Shown: positions 1-12,342 of the stretch, one piece after another
How positions within the stretch are numbered: position 1 is the stretch's first letter
Layout: each line of letters starts with the position of its first letter
From: Thunnus maccoyii
Taxonomy: Eukaryota; Chordata; Actinopteri; Scombriformes; Scombridae
Assembly: GCF_910596095.1 (NCBI RefSeq)
Contig: NC_056540.1
Coordinates: 19,060,501-19,124,500, forward strand
Direction of reading: 5' to 3'
DNA length: 64,000 nucleotides
The notes under the pieces: generated by a model
The model's input: the letters and a program-made list of their open reading frames with translations, nothing else
The model's database searches: none
Told to the model about the DNA's origin: nothing
Position numbers and translations under genes: made by a program

Positions 1-341
1 ACATCATCTTCATTCATCTTCTGCCTTACGGATGTATTTTCATGTAACATCTGTCACCAGAGGCTTGATTCTGTCCAGCAGCAGAGATGGTTGTAAAGAA
101 GGAGGTTTTGTAGAGAGAATTGAGTAAAATTGCAGCTCTTATATCACAGTTATTCGTCCCGAAGATATATTAAATATTATAAATACGGTTAATTTCCCGC
201 TAACGTTTGTAACAATGCTAATTTGACTAACTAAGCTAGCCAACGGTTATTGCGGTGCGTCGGTTAAATGAGTCCCTCTACTAAACTGATCGTCAAACTG
301 TGAATTAAACAACAACACGTAGAGGTGAACGGGCAGAAAAC

Positions 342-1183
342 ATGACGAGTTTTGGCAGTAAAGTGTTTTGCAGGGTCGAGAGGTTGTGTCACCACCTCCC
401 CGTGCTCCTCAACACCTTCCTGGTCTTCTCCATCACCGGGGAGGTGAGCTACCTGGTCCTGGTCGAGGCTCCGCTGGAGGCGGACCAGCAGAAGACTGCA
501 TGGTCGGCTTTGTGGAAGGCGGTTCACCTGCTGGCCCAGTACTTCATGCTGGGAAACATCTGCTGGAACGCCATGCTCTTCCTCAAAACCAGTCCCAGCA
601 TCAAGGGGGTGTTTCTGGGAGGAGAGGGCATGGGTCAGGGGTGGAGGTGAGGGAGAACTGTGGAGGTTTTTAGCATAAGGCCTCAATAATATGGCTGTAC
701 TGTAATGATATAACTTTATATTTGCATGGCTGCCATAGTAGTACACTTAAAGGACGGGTTCACAAATTTTCAAGTCTGTTATAAAACAAGAGTGAGGAGC
801 CGAAATGAACATTGAAACAGATTTTTTTTTTTGCCATAATCATTCCTCCTGTTCATACTGGCCATTAGAGAATCCCTTTATAATGCACTTACAAGCCTCA
901 TATAAGCTTCAGATAAACTTTCAAATGCATTTAAGCACAAAATGACTGTGTGGACACAATGTGGATTTTGGCCCCCATCACTTACATTGAAAGTGATTTG
1001 AAGAGGATCTTTTAATAGCCAGTATGAACAGGAGGAATGATTACAGCGAGGAAAACCTCTTTTAGTGTTCATATGGACACCTGACTGTTGTTGTAAGATA
1101 GACTTGACTGGCGTTTTCATGCAGCAATACATTAAAGAAAAAAAGATAACAAATTCCAACACTCAGGTGTAGTAGTAATAATG

Positions 1184-1217
<34 letters not shown>

Positions 1218-3824
1218 AACTACTTCAGCAGTACTGAATGAATAATTTGTGGTTTAATGAAATAGTGTTACACTCACATAAAGTTGGGGGACCTGCGAGG
1301 GACAGATTCAGATTCTTTGCCCCCACTTTATAATGTAGGTTTTCACAAGTTGAGAAGTACTCTCCATGGTATTGATATGAAATTTGTGGAAGCTCTCATC
1401 ATGAATCAGAATACCATTAAAACATGAACAAACAGGTGACATATTTAAGGAAAATACCAACACAAAGTGTCTTAGTGAGGTGCTGGGCCTCAACAAACTG
1501 CCATAACTACTTTTAGAGGGTCTGGATCTTCCAAAACATATTTCCTCATTCTGTGCTTTGATGATGGTGGTGGCTGACACATTGGTCAGAAATTTCTCCG
1601 TGATGTGGTGACTGCGAAGGCAATAACATATGATTCAAATCATTTTCGTACCATTGAGTGAGTCCCTGTGCCTTGAGTGGCAGGCTTTGCATTTCTTGTG
1701 TTTTCTCCTCTCATTTATTCAAGTTTTTCCTCTAGTTTGTCACCTGTCTGTATGTGTGTGGAAATTTTGGGGAAAGAAGCAGGAAATGTGTGGCAACATA
1801 ACAGCTTATTGGTAAAAAAAAGAATTTTCTAGCATGGGTAAAACGCATAATTCTTCTTATTCACAGATGTAAAGATGTTTTAGGATGAACACATGTCAAC
1901 TATTTCTATGGCCCCAACTAATGATCACAGTGTGTTTCAGTGAGATTATTAAAATGTATTTGTACTTTTAATCATTAAACTTCATGTGTGGAATGTCATT
2001 TAGGAGCATCTCTGACCATAGATAATCAGTTTTGTCCTCTTTTATTTTCCCCCCACAGGTACTGTTATACATGTGAGACACACACTCCTCCGCGCTGCTC
2101 CCACTGCTACGACTGCAAAGTGTGTGTGCTGCGGCGCGACCACCACTGCGTGTTTTTCGGCCAGTGCGTGGGTTTCCGTAACTACCGCTACTTCCTGAGC
2201 TGCCTGTTGTTTATGTGGTCTGGGCTCCTGTACGCCACGCTGATGAACGCCGAGGTCTTCATTGTCATACTGAAGGAAGGCGTGACCGTGCACAGCGTCC
2301 TGCTGCTGCTCATACCCTGGATCATGCTAGTTTCAGGTACCATTTATTAGGGTTACTCCTATGTATCAATAGGTAGAATGTAATATTTCCATTCTGCTTT
2401 TAAAGTTGAGTGAGCTGCAATGTAGAGACCAAGTATGTTAAAGAAAGAAAGAATTAAAATAATCCAACAGAAATGCAACATTTGTAATATTTGCAACATT
2501 CTTTGCACTACAAAGATTTGACTTATTATTTTAATTATTCCAGAGAAATGTATTTTAAACATGACTGCACATATACAACAAAGATGTCCCTGCTTCATGC
2601 TGCATACCTCTTTTTTTTTTTCCTTGTCTGCTCTATTTTTATCTCCCATAACTCTCTTGAGAGCGAGCTCCGGTCATAGTGTCCCATTAATCACTCACAG
2701 CAGTCCACAGGGATCAGTAGTTACATTCATAAATACATGAAGATGACACATTAAAAATAGTGTTGAGTGATATGAAGATATTTACGACGATGAGATTGTA
2801 TAAATGTTTTCCCATACTGTTTATAGCTTGGTATCTATCACTTTAATATCTCTGGGTGTTTCAAGCCTTTGAAGGCAGTGTTGCAAATAGAGCTGCAATG
2901 ATTAGATGATTTATTGATAAGTTGATTGATAGAAAATTTATCACCAACTATTTCCATGATTGATTAACTGTTTTGAGTCATTTTTTTAAGAAAAAAATGT
3001 CCAAATTGTCAGATTCCAGCTTCTTAAATATGATTTTTTCATGGTTTATTTAGTCTTCTCTGACAGTAAAATAAATATCTTTGGGTTATGGACTGTTGTT
3101 CTGGACAAAGAAGACATTTGGGCTTTGGGTAACAGTGATCGCCATTTTTCACCATTTTCGGACATTTTATAGACCAAACTAATTGACTAATTGCTTAATA
3201 TAGATAATAATTGACAGATTAATCAATAATGGAAATGATCATTAGTTGCAAATCAGGGAACAGGATTATTTGATGGCAATTTGGGATTTTTATAAGATTT
3301 TTGTACTAATGTCAGAGATGTAATTTGCCTCTTTAGTTAAAAAAAGTGGAAAAAATGGCATTACTAGCAGACAATTGCAAACTTTAAAGGTTACTTTCTT
3401 CTTAGATCTCTTTAAATTTTAATCAAAAAGGATGCCTTCTTTATGCTCTTGATATCTGAATCTATGTCAAGAACTAATTCAAGTGTTCACCCTGTGATTA
3501 AATCAGTGTTCCCATCCCTTCTCTCTCCCAGGCCAGGTCTCAGCACGTGCCTTTGCCTTCGCCTTCATCGCTGACACGTGCGTAGTGGGCTTCCTGTTAG
3601 TGTCCGCCTTCTTCTTCTTCCATCTTTTCCTGCTGTTTCGGGGACAGACCACCAGGGAGTGGTACTCTACCCGCAGACCCTACAGCCTGGGACTCCTGGG
3701 CAACCTGTATCACACGCTGGGCGCTCGCTGGTACCTCTGCTGGCTCTGCCCGCTCATCCCATCACCTCTCCCCGGGGACGGGATAAACTTCCAGGTCACA
3801 GGATCACTGGAACCCACCCGGTAA
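342..3824 (+). CDS. zdhhc24: ZDHHC24, DHHC-type zinc-finger palmitoyltransferase-like membrane protein
   Basis: Three coding exons, 342-646, 2059-2336 and 3532-3824, join in frame (phases 2 and 1) with GT-AG introns and give 291 residues, close to the family's usual 280-odd. Exon 1 holds the first two hydrophobic segments. Exon 2 holds the cysteine-rich domain: paired cysteines from residue 104, a PPR motif at 112-114 and the catalytic DHHC at 129-132, then CVGFRNYR. Exon 3 has [12 protein letters not shown], two more hydrophobic stretches, RGQTTREW and [11 protein letters not shown]. These are landmarks of ZDHHC24 rather than of other DHHC enzymes. The family transfers palmitate to cysteines of membrane proteins in the secretory pathway. 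ZDHHC24 is a divergent member and its activity is less certain. The start is the only ATG that opens this frame. Very high confidence in family and orthology. Confidence 0.95.
748..1110. mobile_element. Palindromic non-autonomous DNA element in zdhhc24 intron 1
   Basis: The left arm starts TTAAAGGACGGGTTCACAAA (748) and contains ATCATTCCTCCTGTTCATAC. The right arm (about 1000-1110) carries the reverse complement GTATGAACAGGAGGAATGAT, then ATATGGACACCTGACTGTTG. The arms are inverted around a ~110 bp centre. Single arms recur at 40334-40440 and 59060-59205, and the latter ends CCCGTCCTTTAA, the complement of the left start. A TTAA-ended mobile element is inferred; no transposase is present. Confidence 0.7.
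1184..1215. repeat. (AAT)n microsatellite
   Basis: About ten uninterrupted AAT triplets, directly readable, inside zdhhc24 intron 1. Confidence 0.95.
1429..1753 (-). mobile_element. Decayed Tc1/mariner fragment
   Basis: Shares long stretches with the better-preserved element at 42622-43210: ACAAAGTGTCTTAGTGAGGT, ATATTTCCTCATTCTGTGCT, TTTGATGATGGTGGTGGCTG, and the right end GTCACCTGTCTGTA. Most of the transposase region is gone and no motif can be translated. It lies in zdhhc24 intron 1 in the same orientation as the other copy. Confidence 0.75.
2888..3252 (-). repeat. AT-rich 'attaatcgattaa' family repeat in zdhhc24 intron 2
   Basis: The block starts GAGCTGCAATGATTAGATGA and ends with an ATTAGTTGCAA motif. 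In between it has the 'ggttatggactgttgttctggac' and 'ttttcaccattttcggacattttatagaccaaac' modules. The same modules recur near 6190-6530 and 35995-36331. This is a dispersed non-coding family common in fish introns. The class (probably a non-autonomous DNA element) is inferred. Confidence 0.7.
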
Positions 3825-5061
3825 CCGCTGAAAGTCAGAGTTTCAACAGCCCTTACTATGTCTTTACTTTAGTGGTGATGGGTAATATTATCGGGGGGGG
3901 GGGCAGCAAGGAAGATCACCTCAGTTCAAGAAGTAGCTTGGGAGGGAAGAAGCAAGAATAGTTTGTGATTGTTTTGGGTGTTACTGGGTATAATGGTTTA
4001 CCAGTATCTTCTTCTTGGCCTTTACCTGTGCTGCTAGTTGTGGGTTTACTATTGTGAAGATACACTGATCCTGCCTGACCTGAAGGATATCTGTACACTC
4101 AGTGAGGCTAGCCTCAGAATATTAACACAGAAATATGCAGTGTTCATTTGGAATACTGAGCACTAAAAATGTTTGTTTAAAGAAATGCTGAAAAGAGAAT
4201 GTATTTATTGACTGTGGAAAAATTAAAATTTTAAATCTTAGTTAACAAGCAATCACAAACACTGACAAGAACTCTTTGGTGGCATCACCTCGAAAATGGT
4301 GGCGGCTACTTAGCTGGGCTGTCCCCAAGGTGCCTGACCTGAAAGTCATAAAAACGTGGCTTGCACTATTCCTAGGTTCACCCGAGGATTATAAAATACA
4401 CCATCATTAGACTCCTGTATGCTGTTGTGTGTTAGGTGCTTAGACCATGTTTTGCTGGTGTTTTCCACTCCGGCTCCAGATGAAGTCCTAAATGAGCTTT
4501 TTATTGGATATTGTTTACACCAAGTGGGACATTGAGAGGGGATTCACAATGATGTCTCAATTGTTAAATTACAACAATAGGACGGCATGTGTAAGCCCTG
4601 AAGAAAACAGAAATCGTACATGCTGTTGCAGTTTACAGACTAAAGTAAAGTCATTTAGTGAATAAAGTTTTTAAAATCTAACTGTCAGTTTCAGTAAGGG
4701 ACTACTACAGGCCAAACCTCACCTGGAGTGTAACACTATGGCAAGTACTGACTCAAGCAACGTGTCTTACAGCTTTTAATGACAACTGGACTGTTTACCT
4801 CATTAAACTCCTTTTTTTCCATTTGCACTTTTGGAACCACTTTTAATTCTCCTGGCCTTAAAATGTAGTGACAAAATTACTTTGTTTTTCGGATGCTCTT
4901 GCTTGTTTTTGACAAAAGTTATATTAAAGCCAAAAATATTGTATTGTTAATTGTTTTACTAAATATATATGTCTCTTTAATTTCTTTTCACTTTTTTGTA
5001 TTGTTTTGTTAGATCACCCTGTTTGATGTTTGATTTTGTCATTTGAAAGTGCTTAAATAAA
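3825..5061 (+). other. zdhhc24 3' untranslated region with candidate poly(A) signals
   Basis: No open frame with protein character follows the zdhhc24 stop. AATAAA hexamers lie at 4661-4666 and 5056-5061 in sense orientation, so the mRNA probably ends near 4.7 or 5.1 kb. A run of ten or more G residues sits near 3893-3903. The UTR end is inferred from the hexamers alone. Confidence 0.5.
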
Positions 5062-5284
5062 TTGTGTCAAAATTGTGTTATTTTATTATTTTCTACCACT
5101 CTTTGAACTATTTGTTTCATGAAGTTCAAATGATTTTAAATGAATATTTATTCACATTAGTGCAGATGTCATTCTGGCAGAAAAACAATTTAATAAGTAG
5201 CTACACACCATTTATAATTAATCACTAAGAAGTTGAGATGAAAGTTTCGATAAAGAAGCAGGATGTAATTTCATACGTGGAAAT

Positions 5285-5324
5285 GTTACCATGGAAACCT
5301 TTACGTGTTTCATTTCTGACGTCA
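5285..5324 (+). promoter_or_regulatory. RFX-like X-box next to a CRE, candidate promoter of the KASH gene
   Basis: GTTACCATGGAAAC at 5285-5298 is a near-palindromic X-box (one half-site base off the RFX consensus). TGACGTCA at 5317-5324 is a perfect cAMP response element. A likely non-coding first exon follows, ending in a GTAAGA donor at about 5501. The pair lies between the zdhhc24 poly(A) signals and the first KASH coding exon, so it most likely serves that gene. Factor binding is inferred from motifs only. Confidence 0.55.
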
Positions 5325-6186
5325 TCGCAATGTAATAACCGCCGTTTTTTTCATTTCTTCATTTCATCACCAGCTAGCATTTAAACTGAAACATTACTGC
5401 CAGATAGGTGGAACCGGTCAGCTCGGGCTTTTTGCGCTTGGTTTGACAGCCTGAACTACTATTCAGTGGCGATAACTTTATTAGTGTGGATTTACTTGCT
5501 GGTAAGATTTTTTATTGTCTATTTTAAAGCTGTTATCAGTTTAAAACCGTTAGTGCGCCACTATCAAGCAGAGCAATATCAGCAGTTTGCTAACTAGCTT
5601 AACCTACGTTAACTTTGAACTTCACTAACTTCAGCTAACGATACCGTGAAAGAGCTGACTTTATTTTGTCCAAATACAGTTAAAGTGTCTAAACAGTCAT
5701 GTAAAATGTTATTATTTTAGCTAGATAAAAAAATACCCCAATGCTCTTTGTAAATAATAACTGTCTAACGTTAGCTATCGTCGCTACGACGACCTCAAGT
5801 TAGTAATACTATTCAAACTTTGTCTGTTTTCAGTGAACATCTTCTCGGTCAGTGTGTTTATGCTGCATCAACTGGCTTTTAGATTTTGTAGAAATGTAGC
5901 CTATTATGTGGAAAGTACGGTCAACCGGATTTTTCCCCTGATGTTTATGAGAACTAACGTTTGCTAGTTTAATTTAGCTAAAGATCATTTCCATAAGAGT
6001 TAACGTTAGTTTGAATTAAACTGGTCTAAATTCCTTTTCTTTAAAATATCAAAGGTGAAATCAGGCTCAGGTTTGGCAGAAATGTTTGAAAATATTATTG
6101 TACAATTCAATTTATTTGTAGGTATTTATGCTTTCTGCAAAGTTAGATTTACAGAAAATTATGTAAGTTATGTTATAAGTTAACAG

Positions 6187-6532
6187 TTTGTAGAGCTGAA
6201 GTCCTTGGTTGATAAATTGATTGCTTGATCAACAAAGTTATTTTTTAACAGTTTTGATAATTAATAAATAACTCATTAAAGTAACGTAATTCTAAGAAAC
6301 ATGCAAATAAATCAGTGGCTCCTGTTTCTCAGATGTGAGTGTCCTTAGTCTTCTATGATATTAAAATAAATATCACTAATTTCATAACTTGTTTGAACAG
6401 TTGGTCAGGAAAACTGATGGACAATTTTCATTATTTTCTGGCATTTTATTGACCACCAAACCCATCAATTAAGAAAATAATTTGCAGATTTATTAGTAAT
6501 AAAAATAATGATTGTAATTGCCGCCCTAGATT
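6187..6532 (+). repeat. AT-rich 'attaatcgattaa' family repeat upstream of KASH coding exon 1
   Basis: A diverged copy of the family at 2888-3252. It has the GTAGAGCTGAAGTCCTTGG start, the 'tgttcttagtcttctatgatattaaaataaatat' style module and the 'cattttattgaccaccaaac' module, and ends near 6530 with ATTGCCGCCCTA. No coding content. Confidence 0.6.
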
Positions 6533-6725
6533 ACTACATCAAATACTAAGTTATAGGTAGTAATGTTTTGTTTGTTTGTTTGTTTTTTAAATAAATGTCA
6601 TGTTTTGGAATACATGCTGTTTAGAAGAAAAATGGAAAATATATCTTAAAAGTTGTTTGTTGTTCCTCATGGTAATTTTGAACCATATGCTGATGACAAG
6701 CACCAGGAAGGAGAGAGCCAGCAGG

Positions 6726-9700
6726 ATGGATTTCACAGAGGAAAACATGTGAGTGATGTTCATTGAAACCCACACAGGAAAAAATCTTTTGGTTGAGTTA
6801 CTTAGCAGCAATATATGAGGCTTTTTCTCTGGCGTGTGTGTCTGTGTGTGTTTGTGTGCGCGCGTGTTTGTGTAGGACACCAAAGGAGATGCTGGAGAAA
6901 ATAGCTGAGCTTGATTACAGCCAGAGTCAGCTGAGGGAGCTGAACACTGAGATGAGGCACTGGCTAGATGTAGCAGATGATGATATGGCAGTGCTGCGCT
7001 CAGACAACACCGCTCTGAGGAAACAAGTGAAAGTGTAACTAGTCACACATTTATTCTGTCTAGTAGCAGTCCCTGTGTTGTAACTATCAGACTTCACACT
7101 GAAATTCTCTGTTAGCATAGTTCTGAGTTATACATATGTTTTGGAGTGCCGCATGGTCCAATTTTTGGTTAAACTTTGCTCTCAGCTCTATTTTTTTAGA
7201 AAATATAACATTCTATCCTATTGATGTGAGGCTTAAAATCACTGTTCTCATTTAAGGAATTCAGAGACCTAAGAACATGCTTTTATATCTTCTCATTAAG
7301 ATTGCAATTTCCTTTATGTAGGAATCAGTCATTCAGCCTATTATCTGCACCAAGAAGAGAGACTGTATCTAACCTGTACTGACCTCCATTAACTTATTAT
7401 TAGCAAAATACAGAATTGATTCTTTCATTTATTTTTAAAGCACTGCATTGACTGGCACCAGTTTATAGTTTGTCAGTCAATCAGCTTGACCCATCTTTTT
7501 TCTTTGGCTTCTCAACATGATTGGTCATTTTCCGACTTAATTGTTCAAGGGTTTTATGTAGACAAGCTTGTAGATGTCTTTGTATGTCTGCAGCCTGGAG
7601 AAGATGGTGAGTGATGTTCAGCAGGTTGAAGCGGAGCCTTGCAGGTTGCTTCCGGCTGATGACCCCGATGTAAAGAGACGCAATGAAAAACATATTCAGA
7701 ATCTGGTGAGTGGCCAGAAGTGTTATTGTATTATTATGTGATATCAGTAAGATATATTTAGACATAAAAATGTAACCATGTGGAAATGATATGGTATTCA
7801 TTTTTTATATTACGCAGCTATAACGGTGAAATAAGTTCAGGAAATTGTATCACTTAATTGTTTTGCTTCCTTTAAGATCACACTCGAGCTAAATCATAAA
7901 ATTAAGCATATCAAAATCTGTGATATCTGGTCTTATATTATGCTATTAACATTACACATGATAAACTGCAGCTCTATTTCTTTGGTTCATTTGCGCTTCA
8001 TAGGCAGAACCCATATTCTTTATTGTCAATTTTTAACTTGGACTCTGCACTCAGAGCTGACTTGAACAAACATTTGTAATTATTTTTGTAATATATTTTT
8101 CAGAAACCACTTTATTCTGGTCATTTAGTGGCAAATCGTGTCTTTTACTATAGTCTAATCTAGGTTCTAGGCCAAAGTATTTAACCTGGCCATACTGCTT
8201 TGGCATCTCTTGTAAGACCGTGTAGTATATGGCAAAGATTTTACTTTTTAGATGCTTTTGTACAGCTTTTGTACCAAGAAATTCATCTAGGAGATCATGT
8301 AGAAGAGAATTCATTTCCACAAGGTTATTTGTTTCAGATTTTTAAATAAATTATGTGTTTAATCTGAAATCATGGATTGCAAGTTTGTTGATGTAAACAT
8401 AAGATAGCAAATTCAAAAGAGTAATGCCAGTTAGGGATTTATTACTACAGAAGTTTGACACACGTGGTACATTAATGTTATTTTTCTCCCAAAGCCTACT
8501 ATGTTACAAAGAAGTTCAGACTACTTTTGAGACTTAATAACATTCACATTAACCTAAACTACCCTTATATGTAGAATTTAAACTTCAGCCAGTCAAATAG
8601 CCTGATGATTGTCATTTTAAATATTTTCAGGTGACCTTTCATGTTTTTATCTTTTTGTGTAGGAGAAGGAATACACCATTATAAAGGAACACAATAAGAA
8701 ACTAACTGCGGAGGTAAGAGGTACTTTTCACATAACAACTTCAATCTGTCAACATATACTAGAGCACTGGTTACAGTGTGGAGTCACACTGTACATGCTC
8801 GGTGTAGAAAAAAGTCCTAAGAGTCCAGTGTTCTTGTGGAATCACAGCTTTACTTGGGAATGTGCTGATGGGGTTTGATCTTGTTTATTGTGATCACTCC
8901 ATGTTCAGGTCAGAAGTTTTGTTTCCGAAGTGCTTTTGGACAACATTGAACTTTTATCCTGACTTGGTTCTTCTTCAGATCAAAAGCGTCCAGCAGCAAA
9001 CAGAGCGGGACAAGAACAGCTTGAGCAAGTTAACTGTTGCACTTCAAACCCTCGAGGTAACACTGAATTATCACCATGAATCTGTCTCTCTGTTTATCTT
9101 ACCAGTGTTGAAATTTCACCAACCAGCTCCTGTTTTGTTATGTTGTGTGTTTGTTCAGTATGAAATTGAAGAGGCTCAATTAGGGCTGCAGCACAGGGAA
9201 GAGTTAATTAATCAGGTAGGAATAGACAAGCAGACCCAAAAGTCAAGATTTTGTCATATAAATTAACCTCTCTTTGAAGTTCAACATGAACATCTTGATG
9301 TTTTTCATTATTTTGAACGTCACATTTTTTCCCTTGTGTGTGTTTGTGATAGAAAAACTTGATGTTGAAGCATGCAGAGGAAACAGTAGAAGAGTGTTCT
9401 GTCATCATACAGGTAAAGATGTTCAGATCAACTGCTGATTAGTTAAAGCAGCATCAGTAGATTTTGCCACTTGGGGACAGCAGAAACATACAACATTGAG
9501 ATAGTATTGTTATGAGTTGATATAGAGAACATGTTAGCAAACAGTCGCCCATTCACAGATCCAGAGGACAAAGAGCAACATGAGCATTAATTTGTAGTCC
9601 TGTTTGTCCAATATTCAATTTTTCACAAACACCTAAGGAAAATATCTAAGTCTTTAGCGACTCAATGCTCCACTGTGCTCACCAGCTGGTCACTGACTTT

Positions 9701-11001
9701 GTCTGTTTGCTCTTTGGTGCTAAGCAGGTGTAATATAGTTGGTTCATGAGAGCATTTTCACTAAAAACAGCTGCCTGCTGCAGTTAGAAATGAGGTTGAT
9801 GAGAACAGTTAGAGGGAACCAAAACAAAGCTGTGGGCTGTAAAACCAAAACAATGAGATGAAACATGCTAAAAGCACCATTGACATGTGATGTAACCCTT
9901 TATTCATCACTTAAATTACTTATTCTGAGGGCAAATGTCTCTTTGCATCAGTACAGAACAGAAATTCATAACAGAACACATTGAAGACTTGAAGACATGA
10001 TAACAGATTTACAAATGTGGAATACAAGAACAAAATGTGCAATATTGGCAGCTATTGACCGCTGTCAGAGGAAGGTCTGGATGTTTTGAGCTGCTGACGT
10101 GTGTTCTGCTGTCTGACCATCTTTCTCTGCTCCAGGATCTCAAGCTGACAAATCAGGAGCTAAGGAGGCAGTTGGATAACCAACAGGATGAAGCCTCGTT
10201 GTAAGAAAAACACACAAAATTCTCTCGCTCTGTTAAAGTAATCACATACACTGAGTCATCTGTTGGTACTCATACTGCACCATGTCTGTTCCTTGTTTTT
10301 AGTGCTATTCTGAATGACATGATGGGAGAAAAGGAAGGATCACATGTTCCTCCTCTGTCGTTTGCAGAAGAAATTAAGCTGCTGGCCTCTTCAGCTGAGG
10401 TGAAAAGCAGCATGTCAGACTCCACATATAGAAGACATGTAAGAACTCACTCTCCTTTGTTCAGTCTGTTGAACTTGTAATAATATTTATACATGTAATT
10501 CCACTAGTGGCCACTAGAGAACGCCACTAGAAAACTGAGGTTTGACAGTTGATGTTGAAATTAGGAGATTAGTGATGTATATCGGACTCTGTCGACAGGA
10601 GGAAACTGAGGCTGAGGAGCTGCTTGTACTTGGAAGTCTGACATTCAACCCTCAGTACAAAAGGTAAAGGTTTCACACTTTGGTTTGTGATGTTTGACAA
10701 GTCTAACTATAAAGAAGAATATAACCTCAAGTATCATATTTACATCTAGATTTTTCTGTTTCCTCACTAATTATCCTCCGTCTGGTGTCTCTGTTGTTAA
10801 AGGTGTGCAGTTGCCTTGGAGACGGCTGTTCAGAAGGCAGGACTGTTGATGCTGTTCATCTTCACTCTCGCTGTTTTGGCTTTTGTGGCTTCAGGAAGCT
10901 GCGCAGGAGACTTTTTTTCCATCAACACCCTCTGGAGCAGTACACATTTGATGTTACAGCCCTACTGCAGGGTGCACTATGGAGCCCTTCCACCCGTCTG
11001 A
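6726..11001 (+). CDS. Coiled-coil KASH-domain protein of the KASH5/LRMP (IRAG2) type
   Basis: Eleven coding exons join in frame: 6726-6748, 6876-7034, 7594-7705, 8663-8713, 8979-9056, 9159-9215, 9353-9412, 10136-10200, 10303-10438, 10599-10663, 10803-11001, giving 334 residues. Residues about 9-215 are heptad-rich coiled coil (LDYSQSQLRELNTEM, ALRKQVKVLEKM, QELRRQL). Residues 281-299 form one hydrophobic membrane span, followed by a 35-residue tail ending YGALPPV. This tail-anchored layout with a terminal PPV is that of KASH proteins, which sit in the outer nuclear membrane and insert their tail into SUN trimers to link nuclei to microtubule motors. The coiled coil resembles the KASH5 coiled-coil region, but I see no EF-hand-like N-terminal domain. 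KASH5, LRMP/futile-cycle and a fish-specific paralogue all remain possible. The start is uncertain: in-frame ATGs also occur at 6669, 6687 and 6693. Confidence 0.85.
8051..8320 (-). other. 89-codon antisense open frame in a KASH-gene intron, unrecognised
   Basis: The frame is open on the minus strand with a mixed, protein-like composition (LLHDLLDEFLGTKAVQKHL near its start). I recognise no family, see no promoter or splice context, and no relatives elsewhere in the window. It may be chance or an eroded insertion. Confidence 0.15.
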
Positions 11002-12340
11002 TCTAAACACTCCCAGTTATAAACATGTTAACTCTCTTCATCTGGCTGATTTTGTTTCCATCCATTATCTATACCCGCTTATCCTGTGCAGGGTCGTGGT
11101 CTTGTAGTTGAATATTAATGTGTTTTCTACTCTGAAGTCTAAAGTTTTTTACAAATATTTTCATTTTTACAGAAATGCTAGCAAAAAATTGCATTGCACA
11201 TTAATTAGGAATTTGGTAAAAAGTTAAAATTGTTTTATAGCAGTGAGTTTAGTTCAGAAAGATATGTTCATATTATATAAATGACTATTGAGTGGGTGAC
11301 AATTCATGCAATTTGATTGCAAACATTCTGAATTCAGAAACCTGTGTGAACTGGATATTTTGACATACAGTAACTTGCTGGAAACCTTTAGTGAAAAAGT
11401 TTAGTTTTCCAACAGAAGACATATATTGAGTTGTCCCAGTAGGAACAGCTCAGGTGTTACTAATAACAACTATTGAATTGTCCTGGTAAGCCACATAGTG
11501 TGATGGTGATCCAGTACACACAATACCAGAACCCTGAACCTGAACCAGCTAAATGGAATTCAGTCATCATTAGTTTGATCACTTAAACCTGTGATTTTCC
11601 TGCTGTGACACAGCAGCATGTTTTCTGTTAAAAAATCCAACAAGCTTCATTTTGGTTTAGAATAGAAGAAATAATATATGAAATATTTTTAAATCAGAAA
11701 AACAAATGTCAAAAGTTACCAAAGATGTTTGTGTACAACGTTAGGATTTTATTTACTTCTGATTGAAGTTTTACTCAGAAAATCTGTCCCAGCTGCTACA
11801 GCAAGTTGTCATGTGACTTAAATTATTACAGTCACATGTTGATTCTTTCATGTATTAATTCACAAGAGATGGGTAAAATAAACAGATTAGCTTATAGTTT
11901 ATCTCCTGTTGTGAAAACTGTCTTGGCCTCACCTCTTCCAGGCTTTACCTCATTAGACCCTAATTAGGAAGAGTGATTAGTTAAGTTGGTGTTAACTGCA
12001 TAACCAAACCCTTTATTTTTCATTACAGCAAGCAAGACAGATCAACCATGACAACTTCAAGCAATCCAGGCTGCAAGAAAGTCAGTTATTGATAACTTTT
12101 AAGACACAAAATAGATTTTATTATTCATTTTTATTGCTTGCATGTTAAAGTGTGTCCATGCCTCCATGCCTTCCCATGCTGCCAGTCTCTCCAGTCGCCC
12201 CACCCAGCTCAAGGCGCTCCCTGGTGGTCTTGTCTGTGACTCCAGGAAAACACCTCCTCCCGGAGTGAAAAACATTAAAGAAGGGGAGGAGGGACCAGAT
12301 TTAGGACAGGAGGGATGTGAGCACGGTCTGAATCGAGGGA
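11002..12340. other. Spacer between the KASH gene and the exchanger gene
   Basis: No coding potential. An AATAAA at 11877-11882 is a possible but distant poly(A) signal for the KASH gene. A short piece at 11057-11100, starting CCATCCATTATCTATACCCG, matches a motif common in fish repeats. No other structure seen. Confidence 0.5.
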
Positions 12341-12342
12341 TA

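Noticed and set aside
7575-7593. Alternative acceptor (TAG|ATGTCTTTG) for KASH exon 3
   Set aside because: It also keeps frame if the donor at 7033 is used, but the 7034 donor (GTAACT) with the 7594 acceptor gives a better donor and continuous coiled coil.
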